Positions 15,801 through 28,100 of a stretch of DNA of 64,000 nt are shown piece after piece (the first letter of the stretch is position 1; each line of letters begins with the position of its first letter). The stretch spans positions 1 through 64,000 of the forward strand of contig VIIQ02000032.1 of the NCBI GenBank assembly GCA_007449985.2. The letters run 5' to 3'. Under the pieces are notes generated by a model. That model worked only from the letters and a program-made list of their open reading frames with translations. It did no database searches and was not told where the DNA came from. The stretch comes from Desmodesmus armatus. Lineage: Eukaryota; Chlorophyta; Chlorophyceae; Sphaeropleales; Scenedesmaceae. The translations under genes were made by a program, and so were the position numbers.

Positions 15801-17882
15801 TGCATGCCACCGATGGAACGCAAACATGATCCATATCTCCCCGCCCCCACACACAGGAACATCCAATTTTCAACACACACCTGCATGTCCCCTGTGACTG
15901 CCTCCTGCAGCCGTGCCAGTGCCTCATCCAGATCGAGGGTGAGTGGCAGCTCCACACATGACTTGTCAGACAGCCTCAGGCTGATGGGTCGGCCCAGGTC
16001 AGCAGCCAGGTCAACCAGGAAGGGCTGAGACCCGGGCTGGGTGTAAGGGGCTAGCTCCTGCAGCAGCCTGGAGGGTTAGAATTGGGGGGGGGGGGGGAGC
16101 AGTGGGCAGATGTGGGGTGGAGGTGGTGGGGAGGGCTTCAGGTGTAGGTCGACCCAAGGGATGCCAAAAAAATGTGGGATGCCAAGTTATGATTGAGTTG
16201 CCTAACCTGGATGCAACCAAGTAGGAGGCCGGCCCAGGTCTGCAGCCAGGTCAACCAGGGCTGAGACCCGGGCTGCGTGTAAGGGGCTAGCTCCTGCAGC
16301 AGCCTGGGTGGGGGGCAGAGGTAGGCAGAGGGGTGGTGTGCGAGAGTAGGGGGAGGGGCTGTGAGTGTAGGTCGATCCAAGGGGTGTCAAGGGGTGTCAA
16401 ACAAAAGCAGAAACACAAGGTTTTGGGTTGAGTTACTAATCTATTGCTTATCTATATGAACCCAGTAGGATGCCAGCCCAGGTCTGCAGCCAGGTCGGCC
16501 CAGGAAGGGCTGGGATCCGGGCTGCGGGTAAGGGGCTAGCTCCTGCAGTGCAGGAGGTTGCTTGTTTCCTGCTTCTTTGCCAGTGTATGCACAGTGCTGA
16601 CAGGGACCCTTGTTGCATCCATGGCATGCCTTCCTACACAAGCCCTACACAAGCCCTACACAAGCCCAGAGCGTCAGTGCATGTGTGTGTGCTGGGCTCT
16701 GTGTTCAGCCAGCTTACCTTTTGTTGGGCGGCAGCAACTCCAGCAAGCTGTTCAGATCATCCGCACTGTCCTCCTCTTCCATGCTGACACTGCCCTGTGC
16801 GCCACGCCTGCCCCTCACGGCCCGTACCTTCCGCCTGCTGCCGCTGCTGCCATTGCTGCCGGCGCCGCCGATAGCATCACCGCTGCCCTCCTGTTTTGAA
16901 AGCTCTGACAGATACATGGTGTATGAACCATCCTCTTCCTGCTGGGGGTGCATCTGGAACACTTCGGGAAATGGTGCTGGGCCTTGTGCGGCTGCTGCGG
17001 CTGCTGCTGCATGGCCTGCGTGCATCAGCTGCTGCTGCTGCTCCAGCTGGCGCTGGTGCTGGTGCTGTTGGCGGGACTCCTCCTGCAACATCAGCACCTC
17101 CTGCACCAGCTCCTCCTGCAACATTAGCAGCACGTGAACGCCTAGTCAGAGGACTGCACAGGACGCAAACTGCGCTGAGAAACACAGCCTGAACATTATG
17201 GCAAGGCATGTGCACAAGAAGCAAGCCCTTACAGCATCTACCAGGACCAAATGCACCAATAAAGTTATGCAAGGCCTGGTGCAAGCCCCCTCAAGCTGAC
17301 AGTACTGAAAATGTGTACAGGTGCAGCTGCTTTCACGTTCAACAGGTGGTGCCCACTCAGCGCACACTGAGCCCGCACCTGAGGGTTGTCAGGGTTCCTG
17401 TCCTCCTGCAATGAATTTGCAGGCTGCCACATGCCTGCTGCTGCTGGAGCAAAGGCAGGTCCTGCAGACATGCCCATCCCCATCCCCATGCCAATGGGTG
17501 GTACTGCTGGGGGCGCAAAGAAAGGCGCTGCGGGTGCCATTGATGGCATGATCGCAGGTGGTGGTTGGTTGCCGCTCATGTCTGCATAGGCCAGCACATA
17601 GGGCACGTCCAGGCACACTGTATTCCATCGGCACAAGGTGAATGCTGGGTCCGCCAGCAGCAGTTCCTTGATCTTGCTGTCGTATCCGGCTGCTTTGAGC
17701 ATCTTTTTGACAGATTTAACCTTCAGATTCTGGCTCAGCATGTTGCCAAGCCTGCCAATGTCGCACTCGTGGTCGGGCTGCCAAAGAAGTATGGTGGCAG
17801 CAGCGTGCTTGACAGCATTCTGTGCATCGCCTGGAGGCCACAGTATAGTGAAGGCTGCGTGACACATGCTGCGTCTATTCAT
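9578..17882 (-). CDS. SPD1: Ycf45/SPD1-like P-loop ATPase, nuclear-encoded, with internal exon duplications
   Basis: Ycf45 proteins are AAA-type ATPases related to the SpoIIIAA ATPase family; the plant nuclear homologue SPD1 acts in chloroplast development. Core exons on the minus strand: about 17882-17379 (start uncertain), 17115-16718, 16067-15881, 15556-15313, 14162-14020, 13850-13743, 13225-13113, 12658-12626, 12178-12005, 11015-10951, 10068-9578. Landmarks are LLELLPPNKR, LVDLAADLGRP, GSLHRISAMRDRAGAVYGLTYRVGR, Walker A APGVGKTT split across 14020/13850, VVIVDTSNEIAG, NARRMMVP, Walker B VIIVDEIATKE, STAHGSSLGDLLRNPDL, VKAVTLGDKLASADNRGQK and RLERGGAVTF. A Gln-rich tail ends in a Lys/Ser-rich patch. 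A missing G in the C4 run at 14032-14035 breaks Walker A as read. The 10951/10068 junction is off by one base. Introns hold extra copies of four exons (separate entries). The N-terminal region before residue 150 is not family-like and is uncertain. Confidence 0.85.
10236..10358 (+). repeat. Dispersed repeat, arm 2
   Basis: Reverse-complement partner of 8294-8418, located in the last intron of the SPD1-like gene (between 10951 and 10068). No open frame or terminal repeat was recognised within it. Confidence 0.8.
11247..12178 (-). repeat. Five tandem copies of the VKAVTLGDKLA exon
   Basis: The complete exon is 12178-12005. Four shorter copies follow in the intron at 11899-11797, 11712-11614, 11529-11432 and 11344-11247, spaced about 180-200 bases apart. 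All have a CAG acceptor and a GTAGGT, GTATGG or GTACGT donor, and all keep VKA(V/F)(T/M)LGDKLA(S/N)ADNRGQ. Only the copy at 11712-11614 (99 bases) is a clean phase-0 insert. The copies of 103, 98 and 98 bases would shift the frame. The exon at 12005 joins directly to 11015 in frame, so the copies are not needed. Confidence 0.9.
13333..13850 (-). repeat. Two copies of the VVIVDTSNEIAG exon end
   Basis: The true exon is 13850-13743. A copy of its last ~50 bases and its GTGAGA donor lies at about 13545-13493 and reads MTVVIVDTSNEIAG. The intron following each copy is also similar, with a C-rich run, giving a repeat period of about 250 bases. The extra copy has no Walker A part. Confidence 0.85.
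14520..15420 (-). repeat. Four tandem copies of the LHRISAMRDRAG exon
   Basis: The in-frame exon is 15556-15313. Three more copies of its last ~100 bases lie in the next intron: 15147-15050, 14874-14777 and a decayed one at about 14623-14520. The first two extra copies are 98 bases with intact CAG acceptor and GTGTG or GTGGG-type donor and read LG(V/A)PGSLHRISAMRDRAGAVYGLTYRVGRHVP. The fourth loses similarity after LHRISTMRNRAG. Each unit carries a long C run (G on the coding strand). The phases differ at the two ends, so including an extra copy would shift the frame. Confidence 0.9.
15990..16560 (-). repeat. Three copies of the LLQELAPYTQPG exon start
   Basis: The exon that starts at 16067 (RLLQELAPYTQPGSQPFL) has partial copies at about 16305-16205 (LLQELAPYTQPGSQP) and 16548-16465 (LQELAPYPQPGSQPFL), about 240 bases apart. 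They fill the intron between 16718 and 16067. Acceptor-like CAG bases precede the copies, but they run out of frame soon after the shared part. Confidence 0.85.
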
Positions 17883-19815
17883 GATGCACAGACTGCTGGC
17901 ACTGGGTCCTGCAAAGCTGATCTCCAGCTGCTTTGGACCAGTCTGCTGCTGTTGGTTTCCGAGCCAGCGCTACTGCAGGTGATCGCCGTCCCAAACGGTG
18001 AGCATCTTGACGAGACAGTCTAGGCAACTCTCGAGGGGCCCGATGGCCTAATTGTTGTGACCGTTTCGGTCAAACACAATTAAATGACAGCCAGGTTGGC
18101 CTGTTCAGGAAGCAGAGCCATACAAATACGCATGCAAAACGTAAAATCGTGCACTCATAATGTTTTGAGAGCAGTCTTGAGTGATCCGCTGCCGATGAGG
18201 TGAGCAGTTGCGCAACAGCTGTCTGCAGACTGGAAGCAAGGGGTACTGGGGGGTACTATTATATATTATAGTACCCCTTGCTCAGCAATGCTGGAAGAGG
18301 AGGACAGTGCTGATGATCCCAATGAACTGCAGACCACAAAGGCAATACCACATGAAGTGGCCAAACTTTGGACTACTACTGAAAGCAGCTCCATGCACAC
18401 GATCAGTACGTCATGTCACTTGCGTTTGCATAGCAAATCTACAGAGGTTTGATGCACCCTCATCAACTTGAGGCCTGGCCCGCTTGTGTGCCAGTGCGAC
18501 TACCGGTGATGGGTGGACAGTTTTTTTCAATGACCAAGAGGCTGTGGCAGGCCGAGCCAACTGGCTAGGCACCTTGGGCCAGTCATGTCAGTATTCTAGG
18601 CAGGCAATGAGCACATTGCAAGTACAGTCCAACCCACAACCTAAACTCATAAACGCATACTGTTACATCAAAGCCTGGCCACACCTCCCCCTGATGCCGC
18701 CCCCATCAGGAACTTGTTCAGCGCCTCAACTGTCTGGAGGCTGCTCAGTGCGGCCTATGCTTCCCTCAACTAGGCAACGACCGTAGCAATGCTATGCATC
18801 ACGCACAATGAAGCATCCCTTGCACCATTCACACCCGCACCTATGCAGGAGGTGGTGTTGCCCACACCCCACCCACACCACCCAGCACACTCATAGACAC
18901 TGCGTAGCTGCAACAAGGCATGCACAAGTGGCCCCCACCCCAAAAGACATTTCACCCTACCTACGCACGTTGACTGGCACCCGCCACTGCTGCAGCTTAC
19001 TTGTTGCCACCATGCTGACCCCTAGATGCCTGACCAAGCCCCTGCTGACCCCAACTCCTGGGCCCTGATACGGTAGGACCATGGAGGCTACCATGCTGGC
19101 TCTTCCTGCCATTTGGCAAGTTCTCCAGTGAAACGCACGGTAAAAGCATGCAACACATTTTCAAATGCCGCTGCTGCTGCGCTCTGCTCCTGGGCTGCCA
19201 TCACCACTAGCAGTCCTGAGGCCCTGCCAGTGCACATGACTGCTCCTCCTGCTGCTGCTGCTGCTCAGGTCTGCTGAGGGGCGTGCCAACCTGGCACACC
19301 GTCAGCTCACATCCGCTGCCCTGCCAGTGCACATGACCGCACAGGCCCCTGCTGCAGCTGCTGCTGCAGTGGCTGCAAGTGGTGCTGCCGAGTTGGTCCT
19401 TGGGGCTGTCAGCAGCGAGCCTGCACACACAACAGCATGAGACAGGCAGGGCGGAGGGCCCTGAAGGCATAGCGCAGCACAGCACGGCACAGTAGGGCAG
19501 AGCACTTGGCAGCAATCGCTTGACATGCCACAGCTAGAAAGCCTTATTTCAACGGCACACCATTGTATCCCACAGTCCCTATACTCTCTTCTCGACCATG
19601 ACAGCTCTTTCCCTTCAGCTCTGCAAGCACCCTTGAGGCATCCCTTTGAATGCTTATGGCAATGGAGACCGCGCAAAGCCCATAGCCATGCTCATGCTCT
19701 GCTGCCAAGCAGCTGCCTCAACACAGCCGAGTCAGCAGCAGCTGCCTACCAAATCCTGCTGGCCCAGCAGTGCCGTCATGCCTCTACCGCTGATCAGTTT
19801 GCCTTCAACTCACCT
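17883..19815. other. Intergenic region with a nested hairpin
   Basis: No exon is supported. It contains the inverted repeat at 18235-18282 and a direct repeat of CCCTGCCAGTGCACATGAC at 19212 and 19319. Alanine-rich minus-strand frames at 19302-19515 have no clear splice context or family match. The 3' UTR of LRR gene A and the promoter of the SPD1-like gene must lie here. Confidence 0.45.
18235..18282. repeat. Two overlapping inverted repeats
   Basis: AGCAAGGGGTAC (18235-18246) pairs perfectly with GTACCCCTTGCT (18271-18282). Alternatively GGGGTACTAT (18250-18259) pairs with ATAGTACCCC (18268-18277) around an eight-base TA loop. The right arm is shared, so the two hairpins exclude each other. 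Typical of a template-switch (fold-back) event. Confidence 0.85.
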
Positions 19816-21607
19816 TCACTCTGCCAGTGCTGCAGCCGCCTGCTGTGCCACTTTAGGGTCGCTGTGATTGAGGTGGCGCTGAAGTACTTGGCGCCACACA
19901 GGCTCATCATCCTGCAAGCAACAGCAGCAGCAATCAGCATGGTTGGTGGCACACGTTATTGCATGTGTTGGAACCTATGTTGCATGCATGCATGCATTCT
20001 GGAGCCATGCTTGCCACTTGAGCACCAACAGATGGTACTAAGGCCCTCACAACCACTGGTCGCAATGCCAGACGCAGTACACAAAGATGGCGGACAGGCA
20101 AGGGTACAACAATCTACTGTCAACTCACCTTCCTTGTCAGGCAGACACTTGTGTGGTACCCATCCAATGGGCCTGTGTACTCCAGCGCAGTCAGCTGCTT
20201 CAGCTGTGTAAGCTGCAGCAGGAGCAGCCCCTCCCCCCAGATGCTCAGGCATACCAGATCCAGCTCCCTCAGCCCTGTCAGCTGACAAACCGTCGGTACA
20301 ACCGCGGCAACTGTGCAATCCTGGTCATCAAACAAGCGCAGTGTGTGCAGCCTGCTCAGCCCCCGCAGTGGAGCCAGCAGCTGTGCGCTGCACTGCAAGC
20401 CTCTGAGATCAAGTGACTGCAGGCCAGGGCAGCAGCTTACAAGGCTGCCTTCAAAGGCTGGGGCTGCACTGCCTGCAGGCTCCGCAAGCCAGGAGATATT
20501 CAGAGAATGCAGTTGTGGTAGCTGCCTGCCAGCAGGGAACGCGTGCTGCCACACCCCTGCTGGCAGTGTGCACCCACTAAGATCCAGGTGCTGCAGCTTG
20601 CTGCCTGCTGTCAAAGCTGAGTAGGCTTCCGCCGCAGGGCAAGTGCCGTCCCTTACTGCTCGCAAGCATCCCTGTAGGGTGAGGTGTGTCAGCTGCTGTA
20701 GGTGCTGCAGGTGGTGCAGCAGCTGTGCTGACACTGCAGCTGGGTCACCGCTGCGTGCAGATATGCCCTGCAGGTGCAGGTGCTGCAGCTTTGTCTTGCC
20801 AGCCAGGGCACCTGGCTCAAAACTGCAAGACGCCAGCTGCAGGCGTGTCAGGTGATGTGTGCCCGACAAGATGCTGGCGGTGACTGATGCAGAGATACCC
20901 AGCCGCAGGTCAATCAGCTGGGTGAAAGCCTGCAGGGGATGCAGGGCATTCTGATCTCCGATTGGTGGATGCAGGACGACACCAGAGATCTCGAGGTAGG
21001 TCAGCTGCTGCAGCTGCCACAGCACGATAGGGTGTAGAATCCCCCTCGCCTGGAAATCTGGCGATGTGAGATTCTGGCTGCTGCTGATGCTGAGGTGCTC
21101 CAACCCTGCAGGCACCGCTGAGAATACTGCTATCAGCCCTGGTAGGGAAAGAAGCAGTTGGCAGTCCCTGAGCCGCAGCCGCTTGAGCGCTGCGGCGAAC
21201 CCCGCCGTGCTGTGGACATAACTGCCCGGCTGAAGGTTAAAGCATTCGAGCTGCAAGCTACTGAGCTGCGTGTTCAACGAGAGCAGCTTTTGGATGGTTA
21301 CTCTTGTATCACCTGCACCCCTTAGGGTGACGCTGCGCAGGTGCTGGCTGTGCTTGGCCAGGAACAGCAGCACACCGTCCACGTGACGCTGCAGGGGAGT
21401 GACTGCTGTGATGCTGGACAGCGCTGCTATAGCTGCCTGGTGCAGCCTGCTGTGGGCCGAGGCGGCACTGAGCAAGCTGCGCAGGTCATCGGCTGCACAG
21501 CACTGCAGCACTGCCAGCAGACATGGGTCTGGCAGCTCCGGCAGCAAGCACTGTGCTGACTCCTCACTTTCCATCCTGTGCAGCAGCAACGCATGCATGG
21601 GGTGCAC
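19816..21607 (-). CDS. F-box-like leucine-rich repeat protein, paralogue A
   Basis: Two exons: 21607-20129 and 19911-19816, joined in phase 0 by a GTGAGT donor and TGCAG acceptor. The preferred start is 21574 (MESEESAQCLL), conserved in the other two paralogues; 21607 is an alternative upstream Met. Residues 1-50 resemble an F-box (LPDPCLLAVLQCCAADDLRSL). The rest is a run of leucine-rich repeats (LQHLDLSGC, LTHLTLQGC, LQSLDLRGLQC). The short last exon reads DDEPVWRQVLQRHLNHSDPKVAQQAAAALAE. Such proteins usually bring substrates to an SCF ubiquitin ligase; that role is inferred. About 524 residues. Opposite orientation to paralogues B and C, 31 and 35 kb away. Confidence 0.88.
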
Positions 21608-22173
21608 GAGCTGTGATTGTTGTTTTCAACCCCAGAGGTTGTTTTCAACCACATCGGGTTCCCTACAGTCTGATCTAGTTCGGACATAGTCACTTTCGAA
21701 GCAATACCTCGTTTGCCAAACGGTGCCCTGGAATACATGCTTGGTTGCATAAATTCCACATGCACGTATTGGCTGTATGAAAATGGCCGACAGTGACTTG
21801 CAGGTCAGCAGTTACTGATGTCCAGCTGAGAGCTCTCAAGCTGAACACACACAGCGCTCCAATGGAGTCATCTTTGGAGCTATGGAAGTCTGCTGTCTGC
21901 CCAGGCGATGTACCACCCCTTCAGCATGGGGAACACATGACCGTGGGGCAGGTGGGTGGGTTGGTGCGGTTGAACGTGCTGCAGAGGCTTGCGATATGCA
22001 GGCCAGTTCATTGCTACAGAGGCAGCAGCTGTTTGTTGCTCCACAGGGAGCTCTTTCAACAGCGTATCGTAGCCTCTGATCAGAAAGTGTTGCCTGTACT
22101 GGCATCCGCAACTGCAACTGACAGGCTGGCCTAACTGCTCCACCAACCGCACACGTAACCGACTCTGCTTCAG
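21608..22173. other. Divergent upstream region of LRR gene A and the SET-domain gene
   Basis: It contains a short direct repeat of gttgttttcaacc (21629-21660). The first coding exon of the SET-domain gene must lie here or begin at 22174. Two candidate frames (ATG at 21859 and at 21882) have no decisive splice or family support. Confidence 0.4.
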
Positions 22174-25100
22174 GTCCGGCATCCCGATCTGCAGCGTGCC
22201 TTTGCTGCAGAGTCCTCCAAGTGGTTCCTGTCAGTCAAGCGTGCCTGCAAACGATGGAAGACACAGAAAAAGCTGGCAGACACAGCAGTTCCCCACCTAC
22301 TGTCCCTGGTCAACCCCACCCTCACAAAAAAGGTGGTCAGCAACACCACAGCAGCAATCGCAGAGCGCCTGGGTACGTATCTGCCGACTGCTGGCAAGAG
22401 TTTCAGAGTGTGCTGAAAGGGCAGCAGTAGTTGGATCCAAGGGGCGACTTGCAGCGGAGTTGCCAGATGGTATCGCTATCCCTGCTGCCCTCAGGCAGTT
22501 TGCAACATTGGGTTCGCAACAGTGGGGTCAACACTATGATTGACACCAGCTGCATGTGTGCTGGAACCTGCAGGATGGGACAAGGTGACGTGTGGACAGC
22601 TGAAGTCCATGCTGGAGTCCTGCACACAGCCAGAGCAAGCGCTGCGCCTACTGCTGCGCAACAGCCGCAGCCACCCAGCCACGCGTGCAGCAGAGGCAGC
22701 CATTAAGCAGCAGGAGAAGCAGGACAAGAGCACGCAGCAGCAAAAGAGCCAGACCAAGGCAGCCGCTGCGCCTGGCAGCAGCGCTTCAGATAGTGATGAG
22801 GACTCTGAGGGAGACAGTGACGGGGAGGATGCAGAGTCGGAGTGGGAGCGGAAGCACAGCTGGCTGGCGCTGCCACGGGATGTGCCTGTTAAGGGTGTGC
22901 GTGCTGGGGTTGTTCCGGAGACTGACCCAAGGGGGCCGCTGCGGGGCCAGAAGGGCATCTGGGCAGTAGAGGACCTGCCCGAGGGGCACCTGATAGGTAG
23001 GTCCTGCTGCACCTGCAGGAGACCCACGTTACTTGTAGTTATCCCGTTTGGGATGTCTGTGCTTGTTGGACAGCACAGAAGTGATTGCCTCTTGGGGAAT
23101 GAGCAGGGTGAGGCAGTCGGTAGCACTGCAGCAGAGACGGGGATCCAACCTGACACTCCCTGATCCAGGCTAGAGCCAAATGTACCAACATGTGCTGTTG
23201 CTGGCAACATATCTTCAGCCTACCAAGCCCCATGGGCCGAGGCCATGACCCTAAACCCTAAACCCTCAACCTAAAGCCCTCAACCCTAAACCGTTTGCTG
23301 AAGCCCTTGTGCTGGCATACTTGTGTGCCTGTTGTGTGCTGCTGTGACTGCTGCGGGTGCAGGTCCGTACCGGCACTACTGCATGTACACCAAGGCATTT
23401 GATGCCATACTCAAGACCAAGCCCTCACACTGGCAGGGCCCCCCATCAAGCTGGAAGCTGCAGCTGGACGTGAGGCCCTCCTGACTGCTGCTTCAGCTCC
23501 GTCACTGCTACTGCTGTTGAAGTGGCAACTTCGGGAGCTTAGATAGGCCCCTTGTACCCTTCGTGTGTCAGGCATGTGCATGCCAAACCTCTAGCCCCTT
23601 CTATATCTCTAGCCACCTACTAGACTCTGATGGCTGACTATTTGCCAGCCCTATTTTCAAAACCTGTTCAGAGGTAGGCTGTACCGCTAGCTGTGCAAGT
23701 TAAGTTGCCTCTGCTGGACCTCAAAGATGCTGCTGCTGCCATGTCGTGCAGAGCTATGCCTGCAATGACACTACTGGTGAGGTAGGTGTTGTGGAGGTTT
23801 CGCCAAACGAGGAGGCACATGCCCCGCCCGGGAAGTACAGCCTCATCTTCAGTGGCTTTGGGTGAGCACAGCTTGGCAAGAGAAGAGAAGAATCTGAGCA
23901 AATGCCTGCAGATGGTCAAGGTTTGGCCGGATAGCAGGAGTGCAGCCAAGTAGCCACAACCAAGACTGCTTTTTGAGGGAGTGTATCCCCACAGGGCAGT
24001 ACAGTACATCACACAAATCGGCCTGTCTGCAATGCCTCGAGCTTAGGCATGCTTGAGGCCTTGATGCTCCCAGATGCAAGCAACGTGTTCTATGGATGAG
24101 CTGATGCGACTAGGTGTGTTGAGCATATCTATGCAGCAAATGCACTGCCACAGCATCACTGCCGCCTTATCACTTCCGATATGTGTTTGTGTGCATGCGA
24201 CTGCAGCTAGGACAAGCAGAATGCGTACGTTGCCTCTGCTTTGCAGGTTGGGCAATGAGACGGCATACGCAAACGACCCACACCTGGACCCTGTGACACA
24301 CTTGACAATGGTGAGACCAGGGGCTCACCACACGGTCATCACAGGGCCGCCGCATGGCAATGTGCCGGTCGGCAGCTAGCAGTGCGAGGCCTGCCAGGGA
24401 CAGTGTGGGTGTAGACGTCTTGTTTGTCTGCTTCTGCGGCACAGCGGGAGGGAGGCGGCAGTCTCCACAGCAGCGCTGAGCAAGCGGTGTCAACACACTA
24501 CAGCAGCATATAATCATTGGGTGGACGCAACCTGCTCGGAACAACTGCATCCGAGCTTGATCTTTGCCACAAAGCTGCGCTGATGAGTGCACATCTACCC
24601 ATGTGACGAACTTGTGTGTGCCGTTGGGGTGCAGCCCGGCATGCCAGATGAATACCTGGGGCCCCACATTCCAGACCCTGCTAGCGGCAAGGAGCTACCG
24701 GGCTCTGCACAGGTTTGTGAGCAGAAGCTGTGGCTGTTTTTGTGTGGCCACAGCTTTGGTTCTGTCAGCAGAAACATTGACTTCATAAGCATGTGTTGTT
24801 GGTGCACTTCCCAAGCCCAGCATGTTGTGCTAGGGACGGCAGCTTGGCAGCTATTTCCAATTGTCAGCAGCCAGTTGTATGCAGCCCCTAGTGGCTGCAA
24901 GGGAAGCCTGGTTAGAGTATGGCATTAACTTTAAACCTCATCCTGTGGAGCTGGTGCCCCCGGCCATTGTTTGCTGTCAACACACTGCATGCTGCCGGTC
25001 TCTGCAGATTTGTCATGTCAGCATCTGTGGCTGGGCCTACGCCTTCATGATCACCATCCTACCCCTGCGGAAGGACTATGAAGTGCTGTATGACTACGGG

Positions 25101-28100
25101 CACAGCTACTGTGAGTCATAAGATGCACCAAGCAGCAGTCCTGCAGCAGTACTCAGCAGCATTCAGCATATTGCAGCACTACCACAGAGCATGCAGTTGG
25201 CTTTGCAGAGCTTCTCAGATGCCTGCACACTGATTCACGCCACCATTTGGCACACACCCCGTGCTCTGCCGAATTTGGCGATATACACCAAGCTGTGTTC
25301 AGCACACTCAGCAAGGAAGTCAGTTACTAAGGCTGCATGCTGTCGACTTGGCGGGGACCATCTGCAGGGGCCTTTGCAGCTGAGAGCTACCACGCCTGCA
25401 ACAAGGAGAAAGAGGAACAGCAGATGTTTGAGGAGCAGCAGGCAAAGCTGCAGGTATGCTGTCCAGCACAAGTTGCTCTTGGCACCATGGCCAGTTGGGT
25501 TTGCTTGCTGTCGTACACCCTGTTGTGGGCATACCTGTCTGTGAGGCTTCTGCACCTCAGGCAGGCAACGCCAGGTGTGAGGTGGCGCACTGCCCCATGC
25601 TGTATGTCATCAAAGCCAAGTGTGCTGTGTGATTAACGGTTGCTGCAGGCGCTGACAGAGCAGCTGCGCGCAGCAACGCAAGCCAGCAGCGGCCTTACCC
25701 TCAGCCTCAATAACACCAGCGTACACCCAGCCAGCACACAGGATGTGTCTCAGACAGCAGCAGCACAAGCAGCCCCCAAGGCGCCCATGAGCCAAGGAGC
25801 GCCAGCAGAGTCCGGCTTCGGCAGCTGTGGACCCCACTCTGGGGTGTCTGACATGCGGCAGCAGCTGCATGGGATGCAGCTTGCGCAGGACAGCTCAGCA
25901 CGCAGGGACGGCAGCGGAGGTGGCAGCATGGGGTCTGCTGCTGGGGTTGGTGCAAGTGTGGCTCAGCAAGGGCAGCACAACCTCAGGCAGCTCCAGCACA
26001 GGCATGAGCAGGACCAGGGCCAGCAGCAGGAGCAGGGTGACCGCCTTGGGCGGGAAAATGGGCCAGCACGGTCTGCAGGAGAGGCTGCCGCCAGCACAGG
26101 AGCTGTTGCAGCTACAGCCAGCAAGTGCGAGTCACCAGTGGAGGAGGTGGGTGCTGCAACAGCGGCAGCAGAACATGGCATGTCATGGATTGCATGCAAA
26201 CTATCCGCTTTCTGCTGATGCGCGCCCAGAGCAATGTTGATCAATGTTGGCGTCCGTAGAGTCTTTTGGCAACCACCCGGGTTGCAACAGATCCCCAGGT
26301 TGCGCCATGCATCAGTTAGCTCATCACAACCCATGCATTCATCGCGTGGCTTGCTCTCCGTGGCCATCTTCTGTGCTGTGTTGTGCTGGGTTCGAATGTG
26401 CTGACCCCATCCTCCTGCCTTGCAGCAAGATGATGCCTGCTCAGCACTGCTGCGGTCAGTCCGGGGCTATGCAGGCCTGCAGTTCACAGAGCAGCAATTG
26501 GAGGTGCTGCAACGCAGCCAGCAGCTGGCACACGAACGCCAGCATGTCACACAGGCTAAGGATGCTGCTGGAAATCTGCAGCAGGTGCAGCGCATCGATG
26601 ACCCTGATGTTGAACAGGTGCGACTTGCAAAGGGAATTCTTTTTGTCTTTTGCTGTGACAGGTCAAGGAGTACATGAGCAGCAGTGACTAGGGAGAATGT
26701 TGCACATCCACTGCAAAGTGCAATATGGCCAAACATGCAGCACACCCATACAAGGGTCCTGGGGGTGTGTTGTCGTGGTGACTCGCGAGCAAACATCCTT
26801 CCAGCAGCCAGCCAACCAACCAACCGATCAAGCAACCCAGCCCCCATAGCTACATGCACAGTGGAGGCATGGTCTAGCTGCTGACTGTCCATCATATACA
26901 CGTCATCTGCCACCACACCGGCTGTTTGCACTTGCAGATGATCCAAGACGTGCAGATGGCGCTGTCTCATGAGCTGATACTTTATCCCAACGGCATCGCC
27001 TTCAGCAAGCTCAAGTCCACGTGGTGGGACAAGTTCAGGGCAGTCAAGAACTACTACTGTGACAAGGTGGGCCCCCCTTTGTTGACTGCGCATCATGATT
27101 GCTCATTATGATTGCTCACTATGATCGCACTCATCAAGAAGAGACCACCAACGAACCAGTCAGGCAGCTGTCCTGTAGTGCCCATCCGTGTGCTGGCCTG
27201 CATGCTAGCAGTGCTTTCGACGGATGTTAAGGGTGAGACTAAGCCAAGACGTGTTCGTCAGTCTGCACAAAGCAAGCTTACACAAGCCAATGTGAACACC
27301 TGTACCCCTGGAGCGTTGTGATGTGATGTGCTGTGAAGCCACTGCATCAAGGCACCAATGGCTTTGCAACATCAGCTGTTTTTTGAATCTCATGTGCTGG
27401 TGTCATGCTGCACTTGCCTCGCTCTGCGCTGCTGCTGCCGCCCCCTTGCAGTGGGACTTCATTGTCCGTCACAGCCAGCTGTATGAGCTGTCAGAGAAGC
27501 ACTTCAGCCGCAACACAAAGATACACCTCACAGCAGGTGTGTAGCTGTTGCACGGCAGCATTGCTTGCATCACCACAGTATTTTGGGGGGGGGGGGGGGG
27601 ATTACAAGTAGATACTTTCAGTATTGTATTGTTGGGCATGCACACCTCTTGTGACAGCCCATGTTCTGTGCATGGGACTAGATTGCTTGTACAGGTGAAC
27701 TGCAGTCAGGCGGACTTATGCAAGAGTGTGATAGCCACTATCCAAGGTGGCGGTTGTTTTCACAAGCCAGTTGAATCTATTTATTACACACACCAGCCAG
27801 CATGCACACAACCAAAAAAGATCATGGCCGCAGCCAGAAGTCACATAAGTCACCCTTCAAATCTAGTATCTTCATACTGTCTGCACGCCTGTCCTCTGCA
27901 CTGCAGAGTGGAGGGAGGCCCTTGAGGCGCAGATGGAGGCTGAAGGCCGCCCTGTTATCAGACAGCAGCAGTACAGCAGCAACAAACGCAAGCGCGGGGA
28001 GATCACACGCACCGAGGTGCAGGTGATCCGGGATGACGCAGCAGAGCGGCAGCTACGCAAGCAGCTGCAGCAGAAGGATGGCGAGTTGCAGGAAGCACGA

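Noticed and set aside
20087..21689. Plus-strand frames over LRR gene A.
   Set aside because: Shadows of the long minus-strand LRR exon; no splice or family support.
22491..23210. 239-residue minus-strand frame.
   Set aside because: Antisense to SET-gene exon 22574-22996, whose frame is supported by splice phase on both sides.
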